64,000 nt of DNA. It comes from an uncultured Prevotella sp. (GTDB lineage: Bacteria > Bacteroidota > Bacteroidia > Bacteroidales > Bacteroidaceae). A model generated the notes under the pieces. It ran no database searches, had not been told where the DNA came from, and was given only the letters and a program-made list of their open reading frames with translations. This document shows positions 17,706-26,224 of the stretch, piece after piece. A program made the translations under genes and the position numbers. Where the stretch lies: the NCBI GenBank assembly GCA_927910885.1, contig CAKMOD010000072.1, positions 6,778-70,777 on the forward strand, read 5' to 3'. How positions within the stretch are numbered: the first letter of the stretch is position 1; each line of letters starts with the position of its first letter.

Positions 17706-18296
17706 TTATTTCAGTCCGCTCTTTCCTAATGCACCATACACAACCTTAGCCACAAGTGGACGTGAAGATTCCTCAGTTAGTCCATGACCTAATCGACCAT
17801 AGATAAATGGAACTTCAAGTCCTTTGATACAATAATGCGTGATGTCTGCTACAAGTTCAACGTTTTCAATATCAAAATCTCCATCTTCCTTGGCATCAGA
17901 ATAAACCTTACGGAAGAGTTCGATTTCGTCCTCATCAAAATTCTTTCGCGCCTTCTCTACCATCCATATATTCCTAAAGAACTCTGCACGTAAATTACCA
18001 TTACGCATAACAGTCTCTTTAATCATACTAAGATGAGTATAAATCAGTTCGATGATTTTATCCTGAGGGCTGATATTCTTTGCAGCTACTTCGTCCAACT
18101 TATCTGACAAGCGTTCCAGCTCCGACTCAATCACAGCATAATACACATCATCCTTACTCTTAAAGTAAGTATAGAGCGTACGTCTACCTTTACCTGAAGC
18201 CTTAGCGATGTCATTCATCGTTGTGTTGGCAATACCATTTTGCAAAAGTTGGCGTGCTACATCAACAAGTTTTTGTCTCGTCTTTGATATTGACAT
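17706..18296 (-). CDS. TetR/AcrR family transcriptional regulator
   Basis: The 196-residue protein has an N-terminal helix-turn-helix with GIANTTMNDIAKASGKGRRT and LYTYFKSKDDVYYAVIE at about residues 20-58, typical of TetR. The remainder is an alpha-helical ligand domain. It is placed just upstream of fabG in the same direction, so a role in membrane lipid balance is plausible but not shown. I saw no clear palindromic operator. Its promoter box is at 18346-18353. Confidence 0.85.
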   Translation of the reverse strand: MSISKTRQKLVDVARQLLQNGIANTTMNDIAKASGKGRRTLYTYFKSKDDVYYAVIESELERLSDKLDEVAAKNISPQDKIIELIYTHLSMIKETVMRNGNLRAEFFRNIWMVEKARKNFDEDEIELFRKVYSDAKEDGDFDIENVELVADITHYCIKGLEVPFIYGRLGHGLTEESSRPLVAKVVYGALGKSGLK

Positions 18297-18345
18297 AACC
18301 TTGTAATTATCTATTTAGTTATTTGCACAGCGCAAATCTTATGTG

Positions 18346-18353
18346 CAAAAGTA
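18346..18353 (-). promoter_or_regulatory. Promoter -7 box for tetR gene
   Basis: On the minus strand it reads TACTTTTG, matching TAnnTTTG, 50 bases upstream of the start codon. Confidence 0.55.
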
Positions 18354-18567
18354 TAGATTATATCTCACATTCGCAAATTTATACGGACAAAAGTTCTTCT
18401 TTTTTAATCTTTTTATCCTTAAGGTTGTTCTATTTTACCTTAAGATAGTTCTTGAGAAGTATAATAAGCCACAATCGAATAGTGGATAACAGCTTTGTTT
18501 TTCTTATTGAAAGTTATAATAGGTTATTCCTCTCCTATCAATATTTTGTAATGCATTTGACCCTCAG

Positions 18568-18646
18568 CACCAATCGTGTTAAGTATGAACACCAATCGTG
18601 TTGAGTATGAACACCACTTGTGTTGGGCAACAACACTGTGCTTGAA
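18568..18646 (+). repeat. Family B CAC-N5-GTG 22-bp array, copy B3
   Basis: This is the longest B copy. Units start at 18568, 18590, 18612 and 18634, all exactly 22 bases apart. The first three have CAC-N5-GTG followed by TT and an AGTATGAA-like spacer. The fourth is degenerate (CAC-N5-TTG). Confidence 0.8.
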
Positions 18647-18769
18647 AATGAATAGAGAGATACTTTTATTGTACTTATATATAAGGTTGAATAATATACA
18701 GAGTGATTATAGGGTAAATGTTTACTATACAGCATTGAGTGGTGATAGGATTGAATTAAAGTATAAAAA

Positions 18770-18797
18770 TTATCCCTCGATTCACATCGAGGGATAA
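18770..18797 (-). terminator. Intrinsic terminator of galE
   Basis: TTATCCCTCGA pairs perfectly with TCGAGGGATAA around a 6-base loop, and on the minus strand it is followed by TTTTT. Confidence 0.8.
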
Positions 18798-18889
18798 CAA
18801 CAACACAAACACAAAATAAAGCAGGATACACCTGCAATATTGTTTTTTGCTTACTAATTTAGATTATTATTAATCGTAAAAAGTGATTT

Positions 18890-19927
18890 CTACATAATTC
18901 CGTCTTCTCTAAGCTTCTCCTGCCATTTCCAAGCAGTTGCGAGAACGTCAGCCAATGGTGTGTCAGCTTTCCAACCCAATACTGTGTTGGCCTTGGTACA
19001 ATCGCCCCAGATCTTTTCGATATCGCCTTCACGACGTGGACCATACTTCCAGTTTACCTTAACACCAGTAGCCTTTTCAAAGGTATCAACAATCTCCTTT
19101 GTAGAGTTACCACTACCAGTACCAACGTTGAAGTACTCAATCTTCTCTGTATCCTGGTCAAGTACACGTGCCATTGCTGCTACGTGTGCCTTTGCTAAGT
19201 CAACAACATAGATGTAGTCACGGATACATGTACCGTCTGGTGTGTCATAATCTTGACCGAAGATAGTCAACTCCTTTCTGATACCCATAGCTGTCTGTGT
19301 AACGAAAGGAATCAGGTTATTAGGCACACCATTTGGCAACTCACCAATCAATGCAGATGGATGTGCGCCAATAGGATTAAAATATCTCAATACGATACTC
19401 TTAATGTCAGCACCGCTATGAATATAATCTAAGATGATCTGTTCGTTGATTTCCTTGGTATTACCGTATGGAGAGGTAGCTTTCTGATGTGGAGCATCCT
19501 CTGTAACTGGGAGGTTCTCAGGCTTTGGTTGACCATAAACAGTACAAGAACTTGAGAAGATAATTCCCTTAACGTTGTACTCTGGCATCAACTCTAAGAG
19601 GTTTAACAATGAAACAATGTTGTTTCTATAATACATCAAAGGCAGCTGTACACTCTCACCTACTGCCTTAGAAGCAGCAAAGTGAATAATACCTTCAATC
19701 TTTGGGTATTTACGGAAGACATTTTCTGTTGCCTCACGATCGCGAAGGTCAACCTGTTCGAAAGCTGGTCTAACACCTGTTATCTTCTCTATACCATCTA
19801 ATACTTCAATCTTAGAGTTTGATAAGTCGTCAACAATAACGACCTCATATCCAGCTTCTATCAGCTCAACACTTGTGTGTGAACCAATGAATCCAGTTCC
19901 TCCAGTAACAAGAATTGTTTGTTTCAT
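18890..19927 (-). CDS. galE: UDP-glucose 4-epimerase
   Basis: The 345-residue extended SDR enzyme interconverts UDP-glucose and UDP-galactose for sugar use and surface polysaccharides. It has GGTGFIGSHTSVELIEAGY at the N-terminus, SSSCTVYGQP near residue 126, YGNTK (Tyr-x3-Lys) near residue 154, and RYFNPIGAHPS. The length is typical of GalE. It is monocistronic, with an exact promoter box upstream and a clean terminator downstream. Confidence 0.95.
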   Translation of the reverse strand: MKQTILVTGGTGFIGSHTSVELIEAGYEVVIVDDLSNSKIEVLDGIEKITGVRPAFEQVDLRDREATENVFRKYPKIEGIIHFAASKAVGESVQLPLMYYRNNIVSLLNLLELMPEYNVKGIIFSSSCTVYGQPKPENLPVTEDAPHQKATSPYGNTKEINEQIILDYIHSGADIKSIVLRYFNPIGAHPSALIGELPNGVPNNLIPFVTQTAMGIRKELTIFGQDYDTPDGTCIRDYIYVVDLAKAHVAAMARVLDQDTEKIEYFNVGTGSGNSTKEIVDTFEKATGVKVNWKYGPRREGDIEKIWGDCTKANTVLGWKADTPLADVLATAWKWQEKLREDGIM

Positions 19928-19980
19928 TTTATTTAGTTTTTCCTTATTTATAGGCTCTTTTACTTCAATGAGTTATGTTG

Positions 19981-19988
19981 CAAAGATA
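19981..19988 (-). promoter_or_regulatory. Promoter -7 box for galE
   Basis: On the minus strand it reads TATCTTTG, an exact match to TAnnTTTG, 54 bases upstream of the galE start codon. Confidence 0.65.
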
Positions 19989-20102
19989 GTGTTTTTTTTA
20001 TAACCATCAAAAAAAGAACGTAAAAAAAATGTGTTGATATATACAAAATCGAAAACTTTTTGTATATTTGCCGTTGTTATAAAATAAACATATACCAAGG
20101 AC

Positions 20103-20549
20103 ATGATAGGAACCGAACAGACCCAGCAACAAATTGAGCGCTTTTTGAAGAAAGTAGCACAGAAATTTACTGCTAATGATTGTGATATGCCAATGACAGA
20201 TATTCATTTGCGTGTATCGCAAGATAGTGGTGATCTTATGGCTTTTGACGATAGCGATGATGAGATTACTCGCTGTGTCATAGGTCAATGGATTGACAAT
20301 AAGAGTGATAATTTCTATCAAGAAGTAGCTTGCATCTTGCGTTCAGAAATTAATCGTATAAAGGACGTAATTGAGAATATGTCAATCATGAAGCCTTATA
20401 GTTTCATCCTTGAAGATGATGATAGGAATAATATTTCTGAGCTTTATCTTGTTGATGACGACATTGTTATTATAGGTGGTGATCTTATGCATGATTTAGA
20501 TAAAGACCTCGATTGCTTCCTCAATGATTTATTGAATAAAGAAGAATGA
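20103..20549 (+). CDS. Acidic conserved protein of unknown function
   Basis: The 148-residue soluble protein has no signal peptide and many Asp and Glu residues, including clusters such as DDSDDE, EDDD and DDD. I do not recognise a named family. Its stop codon overlaps the start of the next gene as ATGA at 20546-20549, so the two are translationally coupled. The gene after it looks like a type IX secretion plug protein, but this protein is probably cytoplasmic, so a direct secretion role is not implied. A TATATTTG box at about 20065-20072 may be the promoter. Confidence 0.7.
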   Translation: MIGTEQTQQQIERFLKKVAQKFTANDCDMPMTDIHLRVSQDSGDLMAFDDSDDEITRCVIGQWIDNKSDNFYQEVACILRSEINRIKDVIENMSIMKPYSFILEDDDRNNISELYLVDDDIVIIGGDLMHDLDKDLDCFLNDLLNKEE

Positions 20550-21809
20550 GGAGATTAGGCTTTATATTCATCTATTGCTTAGCTTATCTTTTCCCCCTTT
20601 CTACCTCTGCGCAACGACATGAAATCAAGGACGAGAATATTCGTTCATTGCAGGTTGTTGCTAATCAGAAGTGGATGGACCTGCCTATCATGATTCTCAA
20701 TGGTGGAAAGATAAGTATAGATTTTGACGATCTTACGCATACTTACCGCCGTTTGACTTATCGTTTAGAACATTGCGAGGCTGATTGGAAACCTTCTGTC
20801 GGACTCTTTGAAAGCGATATTGTAGATGGTTTTATTGCTGGAAACACAATAGATGACATAAAGGAATCAACACTTACGAATACACTTTATACACATTATC
20901 ATTTAGATATTCCGAATGATAAGTGTCGTCCTAAGTTGTCTGGTAATTATCGTCTTTATGTATATGATGATAACAATAGTTCTGATCATCCCTTGCTAAC
21001 TGCTTGCTTTATGCTTACAGAGCCTGTAGAGAGTTCTATGGGTGTTAGATTGAATATCACAACACAAACTGATAAGTCGATAAATCGTGAACATCAGAGC
21101 GGAGATGCAGGTGGATTATAGAAACTATACGGTAAGTAATCCACAACAGCAGATTAAGACAGTCGTATTACAAAACCGTAACTGGCTTGATGCTCGTTGG
21201 AATAGCAAACCGCAATATGTCATGTCAAATAGTTTGCGATGGTCGCATAATCTGGATTATATCTTTTGGGCAGGCAATGAATATAGGAAGTTTGAGATTC
21301 TCTCAACTGATGTTACTTCTATGGGTGTAGATAGAATTGGTTGGGACGGCAAGAATTTTCATGCCTATCTCTTCCCTACTGCCCCTTTCACGAATTACCT
21401 ATATGACGAAGATGCTGATGGTGCGTTCTTGATACGTAACTCTGATAATGTAGAGATAAATACGACCAGCGACTATATGCTGACTCATTTTCAACTAAAT
21501 GCACCTTCCCCCTACCCTTACAGGATATTTCTGAATGGTGATTGGACTTATGACCGCCTGCTTTCTGCTTATGAGATGACTTATAATCCAGCAGGGGGAT
21601 ATTATGAAACGGTGGTTCCTTTGAAGTTAGGTTATTATAATTATCAGTTCCTTGCCGCAGATGAACAAGGTAGGCTCTCGTCTTTTAGAGTTGACAATAG
21701 CCATTATCAAACAGAAAATAGCTATCAAGCACTTGTTTATTTCCGTCCACAAGGAGGGCGTACTGATAAACTTGTTGGCTATTCAAATGTTAGGTTTATC
21801 AAGAAGTGA
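20546..21809 (+). CDS. DUF5103 / type IX secretion plug-like protein, frameshifted near 21100
   Basis: The protein starts with a signal peptide (MRRLGFIFIYCLAYLFPLSTSAQ). An N-terminal region with DDLTHTYRRLTYRLEHCEADWKPS is followed by a second half rich in aromatic residues ending GYSNVRFIKK. This matches the Bacteroidetes DUF5103 family, whose member in Flavobacterium is the Plug that seals the SprA translocon. As given, the first frame stops at 21121. The second half continues in a frame shifted by one (from about 21090 to 21809) with family-like sequence (EMQVDYRNYTVSNPQQQIK). One extra base near 21090-21100 would explain it. The corrected length is about 420 residues, normal for the family. 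The rest of the T9SS is not in this window. Confidence 0.75.
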
Positions 21810-21949
21810 GACATAAATCCATTGTTGTATCAATGTGATTTTTATGTTTTAATTCAATCACAATTTAGTGTTTTGGTTTTAGAAAAATCATTACATAATT
21901 TGTTGTGTTTGGCGTTTATAAACATGAAAACCATGGTTTTGAAATGTCT

Positions 21950-22096
21950 TTGTAACTATCAGCCTATCAGTGGTTTGTAAAGTTGTGTTTTAGAAGATGC
22001 TTAGTAAGGGTTCAAAAGGGCGTTAGTAAGGGTTCAAAAGGGCATCTTTTGCAAGTTAATTAGGCGTTAATTCGAATGCTATTAAGCATCTTTAAA
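21950..22096 (-). repeat. Family A 22-bp phased element, copy A4
   Basis: Read on the minus strand the units run TGCTT, CGCCT, TGCCC, CGCCC, GCATC, all 22 bases apart. The box reads CTGAT (one change from TTGAT) exactly 30 bases past the last unit start at 22000. Confidence 0.85.
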
Positions 22097-22164
22097 AAGG
22101 AGGGTGTGAAAATTTAGGACAAAAGAAGTATCTTCTGTATTTGTTAGAAACAGCGTATAAACAA

Positions 22165-22217
22165 AAAAAGTGTATCAAAAGGAAACAATACTGTTTCATA
22201 CTTTTGATACACTTTTT
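22165..22217 (-). terminator. Intrinsic terminator of rho (bidirectional)
   Basis: A 17-bp perfect arm AAAAAGTGTATCAAAAG / CTTTTGATACACTTTTT is extended inward by GAAACA / TGTTTC. A and T runs flank it on both sides. Confidence 0.9.
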
Positions 22218-22282
22218 CTATTTTACTTGTACTATTAACCTATCGTTTCAGAAGGAAAGCAAGTTTCAATAGTCTGATTTCA

Positions 22283-24238
22283 TTAATCGTTCATTGACAA
22301 TAGGAACTCTTCATTGTTCTCTGTACGTCTCATACGGTCATGGATAGAATTCATTGCCTCAATAGAATTCATATCAGCAATGTACTTACGGAGAATCCAC
22401 ATACGATCAAGTGTTGTGCGATCCTGCAAGAGGTCATCACGACGAGTACTTGAAGCCACCAAGTTAACAGCTGGGAAGATACGCTTGTTACTCAAGCTGC
22501 GGTCAAGCTGCAACTCCATGTTACCAGTTCCCTTGAATTCCTCGAAGATAACCTCATCCATCTTAGAACCAGTATCAATCAAGGCTGTTGCTATGATAGT
22601 CAAAGAACCACCACCCTCAATATTACGAGCAGCACCAAAGAAACGCTTTGGCTTCTGCAATGCATTGGCGTCCACACCACCAGTCAAGACCTTACCAGAT
22701 GCTGGTGCAACGGTGTTGTAAGCACGTGCCAAACGAGTGATAGAGTCAAGGAAGATAACTACATCGTGACCACATTCAACCATGCGTTTTGCCTTCTCCA
22801 ATACGATACCAGCAATCTTTACGTGGCGTTCTGCAGGCTCATCAAATGTTGAAGCAATGACCTCAGCATTTACTGTACGTGCCATATCAGTAACCTCCTC
22901 AGGACGCTCATCAATCAAGAGCATCATCAAGTAAGCCTCTGGATGGTTGGCTGCAATAGCATTCGCAATATCCTTCATCAAGATAGTCTTACCCGTCTTT
23001 GGTTGTGCAACAATCAATGCACGCTGTCCCTTACCGATAGGTGAGAAGAGGTCTACAATACGTGTTGAAAGATTAGTTGTACGAGGATCGCCACAGAGTG
23101 TAAACTTCTCCTCTGGGAAGAGCGGTGTAAGATGCTCGAATGGTATACGATCACGTACCTCAGATGGCTTACGACCGTTAATCTTATCAATGCTTGTCAG
23201 TGGGAAATACTTCTCACCCTCATGTGGTGGACGTACGTGACACTCCACAACATCACCTGTCTTCAAGCCGAACTGCTTAATCTGATTATTTGCAATATAT
23301 ACATCATCAGGTGATGATAAGTAATTATAATCGCTTGAACGGAGGAAGCCATAGCCATCAGGCATTACCTCAAGAACACCATTTGCCTTGATAATGTCAG
23401 TGAAATCATAGTTAGCATTATTTGTAACTGGAGCATTATCATAGACAGGGGTTGAAGGCATCTGTGCAGGAGTTGTAGGCTGGTCAAACATATCATAGTT
23501 TGGAACAATGCCCTGATCCTCTATTGGTAGGTCAACAACTGGAATGAAATCAGTACCATCTCCAGGGTCACCTGCCCATACGCCATCAGGTAATACTTGG
23601 TAACCTGCAGGTTCCATATTCATATTATGTGCATTAACCTTTTCCTGGAGGCGTGCTAATAGTTCTTCTTTACCTTCACTCTCTTCCTGAGGTTGTACGT
23701 TAGAAAACTGATCCTCTGGAATGAAATCCTCTGGCGCAGATGGCTCTACATTCTCTACAGGTGCTTCCTCTACAGGCTCTTCTACCTGCTGTGCTTCTTC
23801 TGCTTTTGCTTTAATAGCAGCTTCAGCGGCAGCAATAGCTTCTAACTCAGCCTTAGATTTACGACCACGATGCTTAGGAATGGATGCTAATATTTCTTCT
23901 GGAGATTTCTCTTCAGTCTTTTCATTCTTTGACTCAGGTAACTCTTTGAATAATGAAGGCTGACTTGTAGTCGTATTCTTATTCTTTTGTACGTCGAAAT
24001 TTTCCCCTTCTTCACCATGTACCGAATAAACCCTGTCGGTATCCTTTCGTGCTATTCTGGTACGCTTACGCTTTGATTCTAAGGGATGTGCAGTACCCGC
24101 CTCTTCTGCCTGACGGTCAAGGATAGCATAAACAAGCTTGTCCTTATCATCTCCAGGCGAATAAGCAGCACCTGTGCTCTGAGCAATAGCTTCAAGTTCA
24201 GAAACTTCTTTCTCTAATAATTCTTCTTTGCTTAACAT
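22283..24238 (-). CDS. rho: Transcription termination factor Rho with long acidic insert
   Basis: The 651-residue hexameric helicase ends transcription at Rho-dependent sites. A Rho_N-type start (about residues 1-45) is followed by about 230 residues of low-complexity, Glu/Ala/Pro-rich sequence. The cold-shock RNA-binding domain comes next (NGVLEVMPDGYGFLRS, near 285-300), then the RecA-like motor with Walker A QPKTGKTILMKD near residue 410 and LLIDERPEEVTDMAR. E. coli Rho has 419 residues and lacks the insert. Published work on a Bacteroides Rho links a comparable disordered region to condensate formation and gut fitness. Here that role is inference. A GTTTCA-N5-TGAAAC hairpin lies in its leader at 24277-24293. 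Confidence 0.95.
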   Translation of the reverse strand: MLSKEELLEKEVSELEAIAQSTGAAYSPGDDKDKLVYAILDRQAEEAGTAHPLESKRKRTRIARKDTDRVYSVHGEEGENFDVQKNKNTTTSQPSLFKELPESKNEKTEEKSPEEILASIPKHRGRKSKAELEAIAAAEAAIKAKAEEAQQVEEPVEEAPVENVEPSAPEDFIPEDQFSNVQPQEESEGKEELLARLQEKVNAHNMNMEPAGYQVLPDGVWAGDPGDGTDFIPVVDLPIEDQGIVPNYDMFDQPTTPAQMPSTPVYDNAPVTNNANYDFTDIIKANGVLEVMPDGYGFLRSSDYNYLSSPDDVYIANNQIKQFGLKTGDVVECHVRPPHEGEKYFPLTSIDKINGRKPSEVRDRIPFEHLTPLFPEEKFTLCGDPRTTNLSTRIVDLFSPIGKGQRALIVAQPKTGKTILMKDIANAIAANHPEAYLMMLLIDERPEEVTDMARTVNAEVIASTFDEPAERHVKIAGIVLEKAKRMVECGHDVVIFLDSITRLARAYNTVAPASGKVLTGGVDANALQKPKRFFGAARNIEGGGSLTIIATALIDTGSKMDEVIFEEFKGTGNMELQLDRSLSNKRIFPAVNLVASSTRRDDLLQDRTTLDRMWILRKYIADMNSIEAMNSIHDRMRRTENNEEFLLSMND

Positions 24239-24276
24239 ATAAATATGTATGGGAAATTACATTTGATAGTGTCGAC

Positions 24277-24293
24277 GTTTCATAAGGTGAAAC
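24277..24293 (-). promoter_or_regulatory. Small dyad in rho leader
   Basis: GTTTCA-TAAGG-TGAAAC is a perfect 6-bp inverted repeat between the rho promoter box and start codon. It could be an RNA hairpin or a protein site involved in self-regulation. Confidence 0.35.
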
Positions 24294-24318
24294 ATCATTT
24301 AATGTGTCTTTTGTGGCG

Positions 24319-24326
24319 CAAAGGTA
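24319..24326 (-). promoter_or_regulatory. Promoter -7 box for rho
   Basis: On the minus strand it reads TACCTTTG, matching TAnnTTTG, 81 bases upstream of the rho start codon, giving a leader of about 75 bases. Confidence 0.55.
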
Positions 24327-24482
24327 TAATTTTTATTTGAACCTTACAAGATTTCTCTTATCTTTTTTGATATTATTCTATTGATAAAGAGGAATTAATG
24401 GGTTTATTTTTAAGATATCATAGATAGAGAGGTAATATCTGTATGTCAAATGGTTAATATCGTAATATTTATGGATAATAAG

Positions 24483-24523
24483 ATTCCCAACCCTTAGGAG
24501 TTAGGCTTCTAAGGGTTGGGAAT
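24483..24523 (-). terminator. Terminator of DUF4301 gene
   Basis: ATTCCCAACCCTTAG pairs perfectly with CTAAGGGTTGGGAAT around an 11-base loop, 45 bases beyond the stop codon. Confidence 0.75.
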
Positions 24524-24568
24524 AACTGAGTTTATAATAAACTGAATAGGGTTCTACTCTTACATTGC

Positions 24569-26086
24569 TTATTGATGCTGCTCACGTAGAAGGTCGTTGA
24601 CTGTCTTTACTGGATTGAAAGTTCCGAGTGGTACTTCTACAAAGACTGTGTTCCAATCGCTCATAGCACCATTCCATAAGCCTGGAAGCTCCAAAGCCTT
24701 GAGCTCGCGACCATTCTTTGACTTTGAACTGATGAAACCTGTTGACTTATCTATATACTTTGTCAAGTCAAAAGCATTGCCCTTATAATCTTTGATAGCG
24801 CAAACAAGATCAACAGGATTGAAGTGTGTACCTTCTGTAAACATCTTCATAGATGCTTCGTCGTTCTTATCAATCTGCGAACTCTCAAGAATTTGCAGGC
24901 TGACAGTACCATCTTGGTTGTATGCAAGGAAAGGACCGCCACCTGGTTCACCAACGTTCTTTACCATACCGCATACGCGCATTGGACGATTTAACTTCTT
25001 ATATAAGTATTCTGCCAATGCTGTATCATTCATAGAAGCCACATCATGCTTCTTACAAGAGAGTTCTTTCTGTAAGAATTCAAGTATCTCTTCGAGCTCT
25101 GTACGTGTACAGTTTCCTTTTTCCAGTTTGTAAAGATAAGCGAAGACACGCTCTTGTAAGGCTACAAGTGTACCTGCAATAATCATCTTCCAACTGATGG
25201 TTTCTTCCTTCAAGCGGTCTGGTACGACGTTATCAATATTCTTAATGAAAACAACTTCGGCGTCTAAATCATTCAAATTCTCTATCAATGCCCCATGACC
25301 ACCTGGACGGAACAATAAAGAGCCATCCTCATTACGGAAAGGAGTATTGTCAAGATTAACGGCAATTGTATCTGTACTTGGCTTTTGTTCAGAGAAAGAA
25401 ATGTCAAAGTTTACACCAAACTTTGCTTCAAATCCAGCCTGCTTGTCCGCTACCTTTTGTTTGAAGAATGCTAAGTGTTCGTGTGATACGGTGAAATGTA
25501 CGTGTGCTTGCTTATTACTTTCTGCATAGCGAGCAGCTTCAACCAAGTGTTCTTCCATTGGGGTACGTGCTCCATCGTTGTAAGAATGGAACAATAGCAA
25601 TCCCTTTGGTAGCTGTCCGTAATTCAATCCTTCCTTATTTAATAAAGTAGCAACGACAGCTTTGTATCGTCCTTCAGCTACTAATTCATCGATAGTCTTA
25701 CCTTCCAGCTGCTGACATTTTGCAGATAACTCCTCGTAGAATGCAAAATGATGAATATTTGAGAAGAACTCCTTTTCAAAATCACTTATAGGAGATTCGT
25801 TACTTCCGTTGAGGAATGCAAAAAGATCTTTGAACATACGGCTGGCTGCACCAGAAGCAGGAACAAACTTAACAACTTTATGTCCGTGAGTTTGATAATT
25901 CTGCCACGCTTTACAAGCATTCTCACAAGCCTTCTTGTCAAGCACCAGAACACCCTTCTTTGGTGTAGCAGCACCTTCAAGCTTCAAGTAAGGGAAGCCT
26001 CTTTTGAAGTCTTCCAACTGTCTACTTATCTGTTCCTCACTTATTCCTTTATCATGAATCTGTTTTAGGTCTTCTTTTTTCAACAT
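24569..26086 (-). CDS. DUF4301 family protein
   Basis: The 505-residue protein is a full-length member of a Bacteroidetes family of unknown function (DUF4301). Visible blocks include FVPASGAASRMFKDLFAFL near residues 77-95, FHSYNDGARTPMEEHLVEAARYA near 165, RPGGHGALIENLNDL near 260-275, and VCGMVKNVGEPGGGPFLAYN near 370. The Gly-rich and sugar-nucleotide-like motifs recall nucleotidyltransferase folds, but I would not assign an activity. There is no signal peptide, so it is cytoplasmic. It is a single gene with its own promoter box and terminator. Confidence 0.85.
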   Translation of the reverse strand: MLKKEDLKQIHDKGISEEQISRQLEDFKRGFPYLKLEGAATPKKGVLVLDKKACENACKAWQNYQTHGHKVVKFVPASGAASRMFKDLFAFLNGSNESPISDFEKEFFSNIHHFAFYEELSAKCQQLEGKTIDELVAEGRYKAVVATLLNKEGLNYGQLPKGLLLFHSYNDGARTPMEEHLVEAARYAESNKQAHVHFTVSHEHLAFFKQKVADKQAGFEAKFGVNFDISFSEQKPSTDTIAVNLDNTPFRNEDGSLLFRPGGHGALIENLNDLDAEVVFIKNIDNVVPDRLKEETISWKMIIAGTLVALQERVFAYLYKLEKGNCTRTELEEILEFLQKELSCKKHDVASMNDTALAEYLYKKLNRPMRVCGMVKNVGEPGGGPFLAYNQDGTVSLQILESSQIDKNDEASMKMFTEGTHFNPVDLVCAIKDYKGNAFDLTKYIDKSTGFISSKSKNGRELKALELPGLWNGAMSDWNTVFVEVPLGTFNPVKTVNDLLREQHQ

Positions 26087-26121
26087 AATGGTAAGGTATT
26101 AAAAAGATTGTATTATAACTG

Positions 26122-26129
26122 CAAAAATA
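26122..26129 (-). promoter_or_regulatory. Promoter -7 box for DUF4301 gene
   Basis: On the minus strand it reads TATTTTTG, matching TAnnTTTG, 36 bases upstream of the start codon and divergent from the rel promoter. Confidence 0.5.
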
Positions 26130-26194
26130 ACGAATTAAGCCGAAAGAAAGAAACTATTTGACACATTAATTTCTAGTTATATGGATTTTCTTTG

Positions 26195-26202
26195 TATCTT
26201 TG
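26195..26202 (+). promoter_or_regulatory. Promoter -7 box for rel gene
   Basis: TATCTTTG is an exact -7 box, 23 bases upstream of the ATG at 26225. Confidence 0.6.
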
Positions 26203-26224
26203 CCTTTGAATAATAGAAAGTATT

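Larger units (their letters stand above)
18297..18889. other. Intergenic region (593 bp) between tetR and galE
   Basis: No gene is seen. The region holds the tetR promoter, family B copy B3 at 18568-18646, and the galE terminator at 18770-18797. The rest is AT-rich. Confidence 0.6.
21810..22282. other. Intergenic region (473 bp) between convergent genes
   Basis: No gene is seen. The region holds family A copy A4 at 21950-22096 and the very strong rho terminator at 22165-22217. Confidence 0.6.
24239..24568. other. Intergenic region (330 bp) between rho and DUF4301 gene
   Basis: The region holds the rho leader and promoter, then AT-rich DNA with nothing recognisable, then the DUF4301 terminator at 24483-24523. 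No gene or repeat of family A or B is present. Confidence 0.6.
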
